Assembly: GCA_036346375.1 (NCBI GenBank)
Contig: CM070508.1
Location: 23,070,852-23,134,851 of the forward strand
Direction of reading: 5' to 3'
DNA: 64,000 nucleotides
Origin: Guadua angustifolia
Lineage: Eukaryota; Streptophyta; Magnoliopsida; Poales; Poaceae
Below are positions 47,491 through 59,795 of this stretch, in pieces (positions within the stretch are counted from its first letter, which is position 1; each line of letters begins with the position of its first letter). The notes under the pieces were generated by a model that did not search any database, had not been told where the DNA came from, and saw only the letters and a list, made by a program, of their open reading frames with translations. Both the position numbers and the translations under genes were made by a program.

Positions 47491-48229
47491 ATTTTCTAAT
47501 TCTTTAGTTGCTTGCATATGTGCATGTGTGGGTAATTTGCTTTGTAGCAATCAAAATGAGGGTAAAAAGCTATAGATTTTAGGAATTTAGATTTTTCTTG
47601 TAATCTTCTTTTTGATGTAACTTTATTCTTTATTGCACATTGTAATTATGCACTTGTACTATATTTTGATAATCAATAAAGTTGAGGATTAATTTTTTTT
47701 GAGCAATTTATTTATATACTTACTTAATTTGTATTAATGATCTCAATTGCGGGATTAAGGAACCACCGTCCTTTCAATCTGAGTGATACAATTGTATTAG
47801 GATTTTGAGTGATATTTTGTGCTTGTGAGTTGCATTGCTTATTCAGTAAGTGATATAATGTACAATTCGAGGCAGTGACTATTGGTTGCTTGTAAATCTA
47901 GAAATATTCTATTTTTGCTCTTTACATCAAATCAGCAACATAGTTTCATAAGTGTGTAACTGCCTATTAACCTTTCTATAAAAGCATCATAAAATCTTTT
48001 CTATCTCTGTACGATGTAATTCTAATATTATCTATTTGTCTTATTGCCTCTTTCATAGAGACATGGAGTCATGGTCATGTTATTGTGATATTATTTACGT
48101 ATCGTTCTATGTTCCGTAACTTTTCATATGTGTGCTATTGAAATTGAACGCACTTTTGCAACTTTGTTGTTGGACTACCTAATAACAGGACTTGTTAAAT
48201 TATGATAGTTTTGTTGCGTTCAAATTCAT
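47491..48229. other. Intergenic, nothing recognised
   Basis: AT-rich sequence, possibly the outer part of family U copy A. No open frame or repeat within the window could be matched. Confidence 0.4.
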
Positions 48230-48476
48230 ATAGTTGATTAATCATTACTATATGTGTTCTATATGCCGTATCTATTCTCATGCGATATTCGATAAAAAAA
48301 TATTCGGTACCGCATCGATTTCACTTCGTATTCTCTTCGAATTCGTGACTGATACTATCTGCGCTATATTCGTATATGGCATTATTCGTATCCGACTCCA
48401 AATCTGACAAAAAATATGGTTTAAGATACGAAAAGAGCGATATCCAACCAAATCCGAACCGACTGCACCCCTAGTT
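48230..48476. mobile_element. hAT-like element fragment
   Basis: It contains 'cgtatccgactcc', 'gatacgaa...gatatcc' words and ends CCGACTGCACCCCTAG. The reversed end CTAGGGGTGCAGTCGG resembles the TAGGGGTG terminus of the element at 22767-23318. The left terminus is not identifiable, so this is probably a truncated relative. Confidence 0.5.
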
Positions 48477-48828
48477 ATCTTGCATGCATGCAAGTGCAGG
48501 GCCATACACATAACATGGTTTAGTGAAATAACCCAAACTTTTATTAGTGCAAAAGAGATAGTCAACAAATTAATGATGCATATAATTAAAGCATTCAACA
48601 AAGACTAATCATCATTCACATTCATTAACAATAATGTCATACAGTTGTATCCATTACAATGTACATAAATGTCAAATCACATCAAAAAGGACAATTACAA
48701 GGAAGTTCAATTGGCCTAAGACCTAAGCTTTTAATAACCTTTGGCTTCGATGTCCTGAAATCGTTAGCCATTCATTTATATATATATATATCAAAAGGCA
48801 AATAAAGTAAACCTTAAAAGATTATTTG
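48477..48828. other. Intergenic, nothing recognised
   Basis: AT-rich, with a short (TA)n near 48778-48791. Open frames on the minus strand (48278-48601) overlap the hAT fragment and show no domain. Confidence 0.4.
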
Positions 48829-50243
48829 AGGTGTCATCTGACCTGAATGAGTTGGTATCGCTCATCGAGATATCAGACTGTCCAAGGCTGATTGTTACCC
48901 CTCATTAGATTGGGTTTCATCATCCAGCATATACAATCCTATTTTTTTTAGGTGACCATATCCATACAGGAATAGTGCCAAAATATCCAGCAATAAAATG
49001 GTAAACCACCACATAGAAAGAGAATAGAAGTAGCATGGTTAAAAAGGGAGAAGCCACACTTAGTCCAGCACTCCCTCTGTCCATCCTCCCCGAAAGCAAC
49101 CAAACCCCCATAACCTTAGAAGCAAGGCCAAAGTCGCCGAGCACACTCAACCCCAAAACACCAGGAGCAAGGCCAAGTCAACAAAGTCATCCCAAAGCCA
49201 AAGACCACCAGAAAAAGGAAGCAAGGAGGATAGGAGGTAACCACCAAGGCCAGGGCGAGGGAATCGGCAAGTGTAGGAAGGGCAAGGAGCCAGCCTGCAC
49301 CCCAACCTCAAGTAAACAAGCACATCACCAGCATCACAGCACGTCACCAGTATCATGGTTTCAAATTTTGTTTCGGACTATATTTTGAAGAAGACCAAAA
49401 TCTAAAATTTTAGTGAGATTTCAAAATTTTGAATAAAATTCGAATGATATTCAAAAGGCAAAATTAAAATTTGGAATTTTTTGGATCGGGATTTCAAAGA
49501 TTTCGGCCAAAATTGCCAAAATCTCAGCAAGTTTAAACCATATGAAAAATAGTTCAAACCATATTAGAAAATTTTGAAATATTTTTTAGATGGTCCACAC
49601 ACACCATTAATATTCTTATAAAATTTTTAGATGATGATCAGTCCTTAGAAATTTTCAAAAAATTTGAAAGTGCTACTATCTTGATAAAAGCTAAGTACAT
49701 GTATTGCTTCCATAGATTTGACTAAGCAACCAAATAGGTTTATAATTTTCAAAACTTTTAGAAAAGAGTGCTGAGGAAAAGCTTAAGCTCTTCTAAAAAT
49801 TTTGAATCATGTCACACTTGACCAAATTTGTAAAATTATGACAAAGTTACTGTCTCATTTATGTTCCTTCTATTTTTGATTTTTCAAAGGTAACAAATGA
49901 AGTTCAATTCCTTTGGAAATTTTTTTGTACGATCCTAGACTACTAAATCTAGTACCATAAATTTTTTAGAGTTTGATTAGGCTTGTAAATATTTATAAAA
50001 AAACTGATAGTGCTTCTTTTTTATAAAACATCTAAAAAATTTGGTTTTTTAAAAACATTCATCATAGGTGACATTCTTAAGAGGTATTGTCCCAAATCAC
50101 GTCAAATCTGGTCCAGAAAACTTGAAATCTGGTCACAATACCTAAAATTTTGGCCAAAATCACTGAAATATCTGTGAATTTCAATCGCTGTGAAATGGTC
50201 TCCTGTGGCTAGAAAAAATCAAGAAAAAATTTGAGTCCTCACT

Positions 50244-50326
50244 GGGCCATCTAGCTCTGTCGTTAGAGCCTCTCATCCCACGTTAATCTTAGCCTTGAGG
50301 TCATGGGTTCAAGGCCCATAGTGGGC
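50244..50326 (+). other. tRNA-like sequence, probably pseudo-tRNA or SINE head
   Basis: A D-arm-like AGCTC...GAGC (50252-50269), an anticodon-arm-like CCTC...GAGG, and a perfect T-arm (stem ATGGG/CCCAT with 7-nt loop TTCAAGG, containing the B-box GGTTCAA) are visible. The acceptor ends do not pair properly and there is no clean anticodon arm, so I do not call a functional tRNA. Confidence 0.5.
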
Positions 50327-50388
50327 GTTCTCTACCCATTATTTTTAGCATTTTTTTGCTCAAGCAGCGACGACAGAAAAATATGCTG

Positions 50389-50465
50389 GATTGAGGATTT
50401 GAGCTCAAGACCTCTCAAGCTCTCATAGACTTAGCCCTCTGTCTCTACCAACTGACCTCTCGTCC
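50389..50465 (-). other. Second tRNA-like sequence, opposite strand
   Basis: On the minus strand GGACGAGAGGTCAGTTGGTA gives a convincing A-box (GGTCAGTTGGTAGAG). It is followed by a variable region and a degenerate T-arm (GAGGTC...ATCCTC). The stems are imperfect and the B-box is poor. It faces the tRNA-like sequence at 50244-50326 tail-to-tail, 62 bp away. Confidence 0.45.
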
Positions 50466-53244
50466 ATCTGTGAGTTTATTGCAAAATTCTTACATTTATT
50501 CCTCATAAATGGCATTATAAATCTCTAGAAAAAATTTGCACGAAACTTGGTCCAAAAATAGTAAAAACTAGTCTAAACAACATGAAATCCATTCAAAATA
50601 TCTTAAATTTCAGTGACATTTACTGAAATTTCTAAAATCATTGTAGCTATTTGATTTTTTTATTTTTTTATTTCGCCAAGATTTTGAATCTTGTTCTCGG
50701 CCAAAATCCAAAATCTCGACCAAGATTTCTGAAATTTTGTGAGGATTTTGAACCTGCCAGGTATACAAATATAGATCGACACATTTGCTAACCTTAGAGA
50801 CCAAGAACCGTAACACAGTAGAGCAAATAAGCAATAGATGTGTAGGAATACTAGAGGTCTATGGGGGATGGCAGCCATAGGGGTAGTGCCGTGAGTCCCT
50901 ATCAACCCCCACATACTCCCCGACATAGGGAGGCCTAGGTATCGTCACCGCACTACCAAACCCAAGCTGTAACCCATAGATCATCATAGACCGGATAGCA
51001 CAACTCAACTATAGAACCACGTAGTACGGCATAACAAAATATCAAAGATCAGTAAGAAAATGTGGGACGGGAGGGGAGGGAGGAATCTAGGAGTTAACCA
51101 TTAGAAAAGGGGGAGGTCGGTGAAAATGAGTTGGGCAGCTTGGAGAAGGCCGGTGGTGGAGGCCAAGAAGCCCATGAGTGGAGTAGACGAGTCACGAGCA
51201 GAGCAGGCAAGCATGCTCGGACGCATGGGGAGCTGGCCGAGCAGTAGGGGATTGGGAACCCTCAGGGCAGCCACAGCGCGGACCGATAGTGGAAGCGTCG
51301 AGCGAAGGGGGCAGAACCCAAAGGAGGCAAGGCCCAAAGGAGGTGGCCCTATAGGGGGACAAAGGCAGCGGCATAGGAAACTGGTTGGGTAGGCCATGCG
51401 CATGCGCATGCACAAGGAGACGGGAAGCTAGGCAGCATGAGCCAGGAGAGGAGAGAAGGGAAGAGGAGAGGAAGCTAGAGAGGATAAGGCCGGTCGGGTA
51501 GGAAAAAAAAGAAAGAAGGAGAAAAGAAAGAAAGAAAAAAATAATTAAAATTAGTTAAATTAAATTTACCAAGAGCAATGCATCATCTAAATTAAATATA
51601 CTCAATTAAAATTTGATAAATAAATCATTCCAAATGAACATGCATTTAAAATAAAGTACGTCAATTTAAAAGTACCTTAAAGCAAAAAGGGCATTATGCA
51701 TATACCAAAATTAGCAAAATTCTTGAGAAGGTTGGACACTATAAAACATGTAAAAATATACTAGACATTTGAAGTATGGCATTTGATAATTTTAGGTAGT
51801 AAATCAATTCATATCGGTGATCTCCGTTAGCAACCATTTCTTTTATGATTATCTTTACCCAAATTCAGGCAATCAATCATTTGATCATATTTGATTAATT
51901 TCAATCAAATATATTTTCTTATATGTGATATCACCCATGCCCATTGGAAAATCCCTTTTTAAAGAAAACCCTAAATCGGATGCGGTTGGAAATATGATTT
52001 GATGATGAATTGCTGAGGCAGTAATCGGTTATTGATATGTTGAAATGGTTGTTGGAAAGGTGGATTATTGATGAACTGCTACGGCAGTGGTAGATTATTG
52101 TTGGGTTGAAATGGCTTGTAGAATAAATGGAGTCTGTGACTATATATATGAGGTGGGTAGAGGGCGCTTGGGGTTATAGATGTTTGAGTTGCTAATAGGA
52201 CCTTTTACATATGCTAGAATATTAGATTGAACAAATACACTCAGGCAATGAACATATAACTTTGTATCAACCATAGTGTGTAAAAACGACTAGAAAAAGC
52301 TGTCCTATGAAGGTGTATGATCTCCACAATGGGTATGTACAGATAACTATATTGGTAAGACTAGTGTGGGCCTAGTGAGGCATATTGGTAAGACTGGTAA
52401 GACATGTAAATCAAGACCAGTAAGACGAGGGATGCTGGCAAGAGTAGTAAGGTCCATAGGACAAAATTTTTAAGGCTAGAGGTGCTTTATTTAAACACCA
52501 TGAGATGAGTATCGCCGATGTGCATTGAAGTCGGGATACAACTAGTACGTTGCGAGTAGGTGGGGAACAGTTAAAGACACCACGACTCGCTAGCGACGAG
52601 TTTGGTGATCTAATACATGTGTAGTGATAAACATTTGGATTCTTAACTGAAATTGGGTTTACTATGGATACAGTGGTGCAAACCGGCGCATGGTTAAATT
52701 ATGAATTCATACCTGTCTCTTGGATTGGAGGCTACGAAAGTCATATCTGTCTCTTGGATTGGAGGCCACTAGCAATTTTGGTAATTAAAATTGAATCAAA
52801 TATTTTCATAATAAAACCCTATTCTCCTAAAAAGTGGATTAAGAGAGAGGTATATGAATTGGATGATGGAAAAAAAATCATAAAATGTATTTTGTTACTA
52901 ATGCTAACTGAGTACGTCGTACTCACCCTTACTTAACTCTCTATTTTCTTAGAAGCTGAGCATTATGGATTTGCCTGCAAGGCTTGGGTGGAGGATCACC
53001 CGCAGGGTCAGGGTGACGAGATAGTGGAGGACTACTAGGAGGATTAGGTGGAGTAATGGACAGTACAGCCGAGACCGTCAATCCCTTAGGTATTATAGTA
53101 TTTATGTATATTAACTTTTGTTGTAATAGAAAATATGTATGAAATTATACTAATGGACTTGTAGCCATGTGTGGAAATAGATTATAATAAATTTTCATTT
53201 CAGTTTCTAATTATTGTTCTGCTGTAACACTTTGAACAAGGTGT

Positions 53245-54171
53245 ATTAACTGAGCTTGATATTTTGTTAACTAATATGCCGATATCAGTATAATTACCTC
53301 ATAGTAATGACGGTGTTACTATCATTATCATAGGTTAATTGTGCAGGTTGCCACATGGAGCATGATGGCTCACCGGTCAAAAACGGGGTTATCATTGATG
53401 GTACGTACTGATTGTAAACTAGTAGAAGAACACATATAGGAAGATGAATTTTACTGTCCTTAGATAAGTATCACCAAGTGCTCACATTGTGCTGAAAATC
53501 TAATGAAGAAAAATTTAAAAAAACAAATTAATTAGATTCCATTTAGAATATGGGAATTTTTATTAATTCCTGCGAGATTTGAACCCTTTAGTCCCCGTTT
53601 GGATCGGAGGAATTTCAAAGGTTTGTAGTTTTTTGGAAATTTTGCTGATCTTGGAGTTTGGAACAATGGAATTGTGAACAATATTATTTCCTTAGGAAAG
53701 TTTTCCTTTCCAATAGAATTCGATTCTAAAACAATGTCTCAAACCTCATTTTGTCCTTTCCTTGCGTAGGAAAGAGGCGAGTGTGTGAAGTCGTCTCCTA
53801 GCCTAGCATAATGCGTCACGTAGAGTCACCATTAGTCGTCGCCAGCCAGCCAGAGCCATCCTCGCCGGCCCACCATTCTCAGTCCCAGATCAAGCATACC
53901 AGCCGCCACTGTCCCCCACCTTACGGAGCATCTGACACTAACCAGCCTCACCATTGGCCCGCTATGGTCTGCTGGTGTTCGCCATCGCAGCATGAATGGA
54001 GGCCTTCCACCGCCAAATCGAGGACAGATGCCACCACGCACTGCTGAGGATCGACGGAGGCGATGTGTCAGCGGGGAGAAATTGGCGGAAGCAACCAACG
54101 ACGATGAGGAAATGGCAGAGGCGGTGGGAGAGGAATTGGGCACTGAGACAGAGGGGGAAAAAACTAGGGCC
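53245..54171. other. Intergenic; GC-rich stretch with short open frames
   Basis: 53594-53760 looks like the left part of a MITE (CCCCGTTTGGATCGGAGG...). 53800-54170 is GC-rich and carries overlapping frames on both strands (for example plus 53811-54047, minus 53832-54143) without any recognisable domain. It may be a captured or decayed gene fragment; the evidence is insufficient to call one. Confidence 0.4.
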
Positions 54172-54440
54172 TCTTTGATTCGAAGGAATTATAAATCATA
54201 AATGGAGAAATTCAATCCAAAGGGAACCTCCTATGGGCTGTTTGCAATTTCATAGGATAGGAAAATTTTCTGCAAATTTTGTAGGAATTCTAATTAGAGG
54301 TCTAGGCTCATGTTACCAGTATCAAAATTTCTGTATTTTTCATGTGAGGCATCTAAACATATCATTTGAACAATTCTTGTGGACATGACATTCCAATAGT
54401 ATGATTTTTTTATCCCTGCATTCCAAAGAAGCTTTAAAGG
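54172..54440. mobile_element. MITE-like element (~270 bp), GGCCTCTTTGATTC terminus
   Basis: The left end GCCTCTTTGATTCGAAGGAA and the reversed right end GCTTCTTTGGAATGCAGGGA are a diverged inverted repeat. Internal 'aggaattcta/ataggatagg' words are typical of a common grass MITE. Target duplication not resolved. Confidence 0.55.
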
Positions 54441-55089
54441 ATAGAGTTCTATGTGTAGTTTGTGAGGGACTACAATTTAAACAGTTACATGCTATGAGAA
54501 CCATTCAATCGAAATAACGAATAGTCTGAATTGACGAACAATGTTCACTACAATGTTTTCATAACAGTGTTACTGACGATTTGAGCCATCGATTTTCAAT
54601 CCAATAGTTGATCCATAACTGCTAAAGTTACAGTCCTTACATGACTGCATTGGATCTCTTTTTAGCTTTACAGGTGGGCTAAAAAAATGTAAAATAGTAG
54701 CTAGGATCCACATCTAGGTGGCGCATAAGTTCATGTTCTTATTTTATTCATATATCATATATTATTCATACTCTTGATTAATGCGTTCCAATTGAACACC
54801 TCTTTATATATTTTTCCTGTGATTTACAGTCCTCTGTATTGCCACACCATTCCTATAATTTTTACAAAATCATCTTAAAATTCCTGGGTTTCAAACATGA
54901 TCTTAGTTTAAGGAAAAATTCCTGTGATTTCCAGAATGTGTCGTTTCTAACTCAAAAGAACCGTGATCATAAGTCATGTGTACTAGGAAATTGGAATAGA
55001 CAGCGGTACATGCGAAGAGAATCGTCAAGTCTCGCTTCATTTCTAGAAGATATGAACGTTTGGAACAAATGAAATTTTGTTTCAACTTG
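54441..55089. other. Intergenic, nothing certain
   Basis: AT-rich; the segment 54815-54960 repeats 'cctgtgattt...attcctg' words seen in the preceding MITE family. Open frames (for example 54839-55072) have no domain. Confidence 0.4.
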
Positions 55090-56229
55090 ACAAGTTACTA
55101 GGTAGTGCCTACCTTCTTTCTCCCTAGTGAAGCATCAAGGCTCTCAAATTCACCTTGAGTTTTGATAATTAATGACAAACATGTAGTAAAGAACCAACGA
55201 TTTCTTGAGGATATGAAAATAAGTTGGTCCTACATAATTGCACACAAAAGCTAGAATCATGAAGCACAAAGGAAATCAAGCATCGTCGATCTTAATATTT
55301 GGAGAAAAGATCAGGTTAATAGAATAGGTGTTGTACTATTAAGAGGGATTTTTGGTTAGTAACTAAATGATGATCAAGTTTCACAGCTCAAATTCATACT
55401 CATACTTTGATCATATGTTTCATTCAAAATAATTCCTCTGAAAATGCTTTGAAAAATTGCTTGGCCGACACTACCAACCAACTAGGGTCGGTACTGCCGT
55501 AGGTGCGATAGTACCGACCCAAGAGGCCGATAGTTATATTATAGAGAGTGCCTTTTTGGGGTAATTTCCCCAGACCAGCACTACCGCCCTACTAGGAGCG
55601 TTACTATCGCAAGTACGGTAGTACTGGTCCTAAAGGTAGTGGTTATTTTATAGAGGGATGATTTTTGGAGAAGTTTCCAATGGACAGCACTATCGCCCAA
55701 TTAGGGGCGGTAGTTATTTTCAAGAGAGGGTCCAAAATGCACAATTTCGGTCCCTGAGGCCAACACTACTGATCCTACATCGACAGTAGTGCTGGACGGC
55801 TAGTATCTACTGCATCAAATGCTATTGTTGACCATTAGACTTGAGGATAGCACTATCGGCCCTACATGGGCAGTAGTGCCGACTTTGTTGAATTTTTTAG
55901 GGGTTAGGAGGCAATGGCTATATTTGTGGATGGACACAGTAAATACATCTCCACCTACAACACGGAGTCTCTCTTGATCATAAATTGCACATTTTGTAAG
56001 CCCTAGCAACTCTCTCTTCATCTCTAGAGCATTTAATTCTTATTTTGTGAATTGTTGAGAGAAATTCAAGTGCGAGCATTCAAGTTGAGACATTTGACAC
56101 TTGACCAACCTCTAGCAAGCACCAAAGTTCTATTCTCTTTGAGGTTGCTGCCTCCTAGATAGCTTGAAGGTGTGGAAACAGTGGTCTCTTCGAAGGAGAT
56201 TGTGAAGAGACTTGGCATCGATATAAAGG
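55090..56229 (+). repeat. Copia-type LTR fragment with degenerate ~110-bp tandem array
   Basis: The passage 'cttgagttttgataattaatgacaaacatg' and the end '...gattgtgaagagacttggcatcgat' are typical of a family of long grass copia LTRs. Between about 55463 and 55860, blocks built on 'gacagcactaccgccc...ggcggtagt' recur with starts near 55463, 55571, 55682, 55757 and 55840. They form a diverged array whose units contain inverted GGTAGT/ACTACC words. It is truncated at about 56230. Confidence 0.55.
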
Positions 56230-59200
56230 TTAGAGCTCACCTACTCAAAACGGAGAAGAGCTACCATTATAAAGACAGTAACATGGCTACTTTGCAATAA
56301 AGCAACATTTTTGAACAAGTACAATAAATAGATTATAAAGACAGTAAAATAAATAATAGCAAATAGTAATTTCAGCTTTTTCATAAGTAAAACAGATTTT
56401 CAATCCTAAGTCAAGTTTCCAACTTCCAATGGCAACCTGCCATCCCAACCAAGTTTTATTTTGCAAAATCTAACCCTTGACTGTAATTCTTTTGCTATGC
56501 TTAATACCGTAAGCGCGGCTATCCGAATAGATTTACACTCTGCAGAGGTTATGCACTTTACCAACATGATACAACCAAATACCATAAAGGTGAGTGATCA
56601 TAACAAAATCTTTATAATGATCTGTATTAATCTGGTACTACCCGCTGAGGTTTCAACACTAAAGGGTTCAACCACTACAACAGGGCCCCCCTCTTGTGCC
56701 ATGTGAATTAATCCGTGAACCCTGGACTCACATCACCACTAGTAGTACTAAAGCTAAGACATTACAAATTAATCAACTAGGCTATCCTATACCAGACATG
56801 TGTTTGCATGATTGACACATGTCAAAGGATTGCAAGGTTAAGTCCTTAGAGTGACTAGGGTAAGACTTCCACATACCGTCTGCCCTTCAGCCCACCTTGG
56901 CACACTGCCCCTTGCCACTTGCCCCAATTTAAATGATTACCACCCCAGTTAATTACCAAGCACCACGTGCCATCAACAATTCAATATCGTTGCGTAACAT
57001 CCCTCACTACAACAACTTAGTCTCATCGTGTGACAACACCTGGTACACCAATTCATAATCATGTTCCTAATCCATTAGTCAAGATTAAACTTTGATGATT
57101 CAAGTATACGTAATGATGTGGCATGGCTAAGCAACTAATACGTCTAACCAACCCATGTTGATTTTAGTATTAACCAACCAGTAAAGATCAATCTAGGGTG
57201 ACAAACAAATCATGGTGTACAAATGACAAGGTAGGGTGTAGATCAAATAAGTAGATTAACTAAATCCCAATTTAATTTGAAAGAGATTGTCGACGATCGG
57301 GATCGCCTAACCGCACAAGTGTGTAGGGGTTAATGTGAATGCAGGGCCCGGAACTGGCTTCGCTCACCGAGGAAACAAACTCACTGCTCCAATGGTCGGA
57401 GGAAAGAGGAAAAGAGGGAGATACCAAGAATTATACTAGTTCGAGCCCCTATGACAGGTAATAGCTCTACTCTAGTCTTGCCCGGAGGCGGAGAAATTCA
57501 CTATGTTTGAGTACAAGGGATGCTCTCTAACTCAAGCTTCTATAGTTTGATTGTGTGTGTTCTATGTTCGTCTCAGGGGGGTTTTATGCCTCTCCCGTCC
57601 GTTACTTGAAATAGCTGGGAGAGATTCCCGAGAGAGTGGCTTCATGCGCACTAAACCTGGATCATAACCTCCTCGGATTTGCCGCCCACGTATGGGTTGA
57701 CTCCATCATTTAAGGATCTTGGTAACCGTCGGTGTGAATGTTCGACCTGGATCCCCGAGCTCGACCCCTCCGAACGGGAGCTGGTTCTTTACCCCCTAGC
57801 TCGAGGTCGAGCGGAAGCCACGTGGTCAACAACGCGGCCAGAGGCCTCACAGCTCGAGCCCGAGTTAGGGGTTTGTTGACTGATCCGTTGACCGGGTAGG
57901 AGTTCTTCAGTCCCCGACACAGATGTATACACGAAATAATATGCATTAAGGTAAAAGTAAAATAGCATGTTTTATAAATTGGGTTCAACATAATCAAAGC
58001 ATAACTTACCTTGAAAAAGGTCTTGATTTTATTCTAAAACATGTTCTTGGGTTGACGGATCTTTCTCGGATGTGTCACACAACACAATGTCTACGAGAAA
58101 CAAGAGAGAAAACAAAATAAATACCAAAATTGAGAGCAAACAAATTAAAAAATCAAATAAAATTAACCATTAAATAGATCTAAATTTTACAAATTTTAGA
58201 AATTTGAATCACCTCAATCGGAGCTCGTATGAGGGAGAACGGGCTCTCGAAATATTCAAAAATATAAAAAATAGAAAAATTGGAAAAACAATATTTAACC
58301 AAATTATTATAAAATAGAAAAAGACTATTATTGTGTCATGCTGATGTTAGCGTCATATCGGATCAACCAGAACACGCCACATGGCTCGGCATTATGCTGT
58401 GGACTCGTTCCACCAGACGGCGAGTCCACCGTGGACTCACGACACTGTGTCGTGAACCCGCTGATGTCATCGTCGATGCCACGGGATGACATCAGCTTGA
58501 CGCCAACGTAGCGCACGGTGCCACACATCACAGTTCGATTAGCCCATAGCTGGAGTGATCTAGTTCGCTCGAGAATGATCAAATAGCTACGGTGAAACTA
58601 GATCTAAACCGCTTGATTTAATCCGACAGTTCACAGTAGCTAATGAATTTCCACAGTTACTTGCTTACGTGGCTAGATCCCAATCACTCAACATGCATCA
58701 GACGGCCAAAGCTTACTCAAGTCAAAATCGAACCATCACGCAACGTGGCACGATCTAACTCCTCTACAACAGATCAAACAATTGAAAGCTCTCCTGGGAG
58801 CTAATGGTGGCACAGTTGCGAGACCTCACTGTTGCTGAGGAAGACGACCATGGCAGCGGTGTTCCAGCGACGGATCGATGGGAAGAAGTCAAAGATCCGG
58901 TGTGACACAACTCGGTGAACTTGGATCTAGAACTGGTGTTGTGAATCTCAACTTGATGGTGGCAGAAATTGAAGAAATCCACAGCGGCGCACTTGAGCAA
59001 CTACGGCTAGCTTTTGCGCTTGAACGGTGGCGGCACAGACGATGAACACAGGAGCTTGCAGCAAACCTTGGGAGCCCACCCTAGCCTTAAATAGCCTCTT
59101 GGAATGTGCACAAATCAGAAACCTAGGTTCATACAACGGCGTGAGCGTATCAGCAAGGATTTCGGTGGCGGCTCGGAGAAGAACTCTCACCGGCCGTCCG

Positions 59201-59795
59201 ATTGGCAATCAATGGCTGAGATTCCTCACTGACGTGGCGCAATCAGAATTGGATACAAAGTCTAATAGCAGTGGTTAGTTAATTTACTTTGTTGTCTCAT
59301 TCAATCATAGCCGTCTATTCTCAATCCAATGGCCAAAGCTCCCTAGGGTTTCACTTCTACACGCGATGATCCCAACCGTCTCATGTAAGATCAACGGTCA
59401 CGCCCTAATGCTTCTAGAAGATGGGCTACGGGCCGCACAGTGATGGGCCACATGCAAGAACAGTAATAGGCTCTGGCCCGTCACTGTTCCTATTTTTCTA
59501 AGATTTTATTTTTAAAATAATTCTATTAAATAAACTAATTAGTTTAGAGCAGATAAAAATGACAAAAATTCCAAGAAAAATCTCAAAAATACTTCGAGAC
59601 ATTTTAAACTCAAATAAAATATTTTTAGCCAAACTTTATTTAAATTTTATCTATATTTAATTAGTTTTCACAAAAGCAATATACTTAATTAAAAATAAAT
59701 TCAAATAAATTCAAAAAATATAGTAAATTCAAAAAACCATAAAATTTATAAATAACATAATAAATTAAATAAATGGAAAAAATTGGGATGTTACA
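56230..59795 (-). mobile_element. Long-LTR fragment (minus strand), interrupted by a solo LTR
   Basis: On the minus strand it begins TGTAACATCCCAATTTTTTCC (59795 leftward), parallel to TGTAACGTCCCCAATTTCGC of the LTR at 30860. Its distal part contains 'gcggctatccgaatag...acactctgcagag' (56515-56550), matching the reverse complement of 33300-33330. It therefore belongs to the same LTR group. The other end is missing near 56230. It is interrupted by 57288-57919. Open frames inside (58328-59278) have no domain. Confidence 0.65.
57288..57919 (-). repeat. Solo LTR, 632 bp, Ty3/gypsy-like
   Basis: TG...CA ends (TGTCGACGATCGGG and CAGTCCCCGACA) are flanked by GAGAT (57283-57287) and CAGAT (57920-57924), a 5-bp duplication with one change. 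On the minus strand it opens TGTCGGGGACTGAAGAACTC and contains 'gggcaagac...gagctattacct...ggggctcgaac', a layout common to grass gypsy LTRs. No internal region is present. Confidence 0.75.

Larger units (their letters stand above)
49354..50756 (-). mobile_element. AT-rich inverted-repeat transposon, copy 3 (inverted, diverged)
   Basis: The left end CATGGTTTCAAATTTTGTT and reversed right end CAGGTTCAAAATCCTC match the termini of copy 2. The core reads in reverse relative to copies 1 and 2 (for example reverse complement 'ctgatcatcatctaaaaattttat'). The flanks CCAGTAT and CCAGGTAT fit a degraded 8-bp duplication. It carries extra internal sequence with two tRNA-like stretches (50244-50326, 50389-50465) not present in copies 1 and 2. 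Confidence 0.75.
48835..53238 (+). mobile_element. Family U element, copy C (inverted relative to copy A), with nested transposon
   Basis: The outer limits are supported by AGGTGT on both sides (48829-48834 and 53239-53244). It starts CATCTGACCTGAATGAG and ends CACTTTGAACA. The reverse complement aligns with copy A segments 30360-30859, 34062-35390 and 46236-47480 in order. A 1.4-kb AT-rich transposon (49354-50756) is inserted in it. Without that insert it is about 3.0 kb. No gag/pol is seen. It could be a long solo LTR or a large non-coding retroelement derivative. Confidence 0.65.

Noticed and set aside
50244..50326. Functional tRNA gene
   Set aside because: The T-arm is perfect but the acceptor stem does not pair and the anticodon arm is irregular, so it was listed as tRNA-like only.
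53811..54201. Host gene in the GC-rich patch
   Set aside because: Frames on both strands overlap and have no domain, and the patch is wedged between MITE-like sequences; a decayed fragment is more likely.
55463..55860. CRISPR-like array
   Set aside because: Units are diverged, spacing is irregular, the context is a plant LTR, and plant nuclear genomes do not carry CRISPR arrays.
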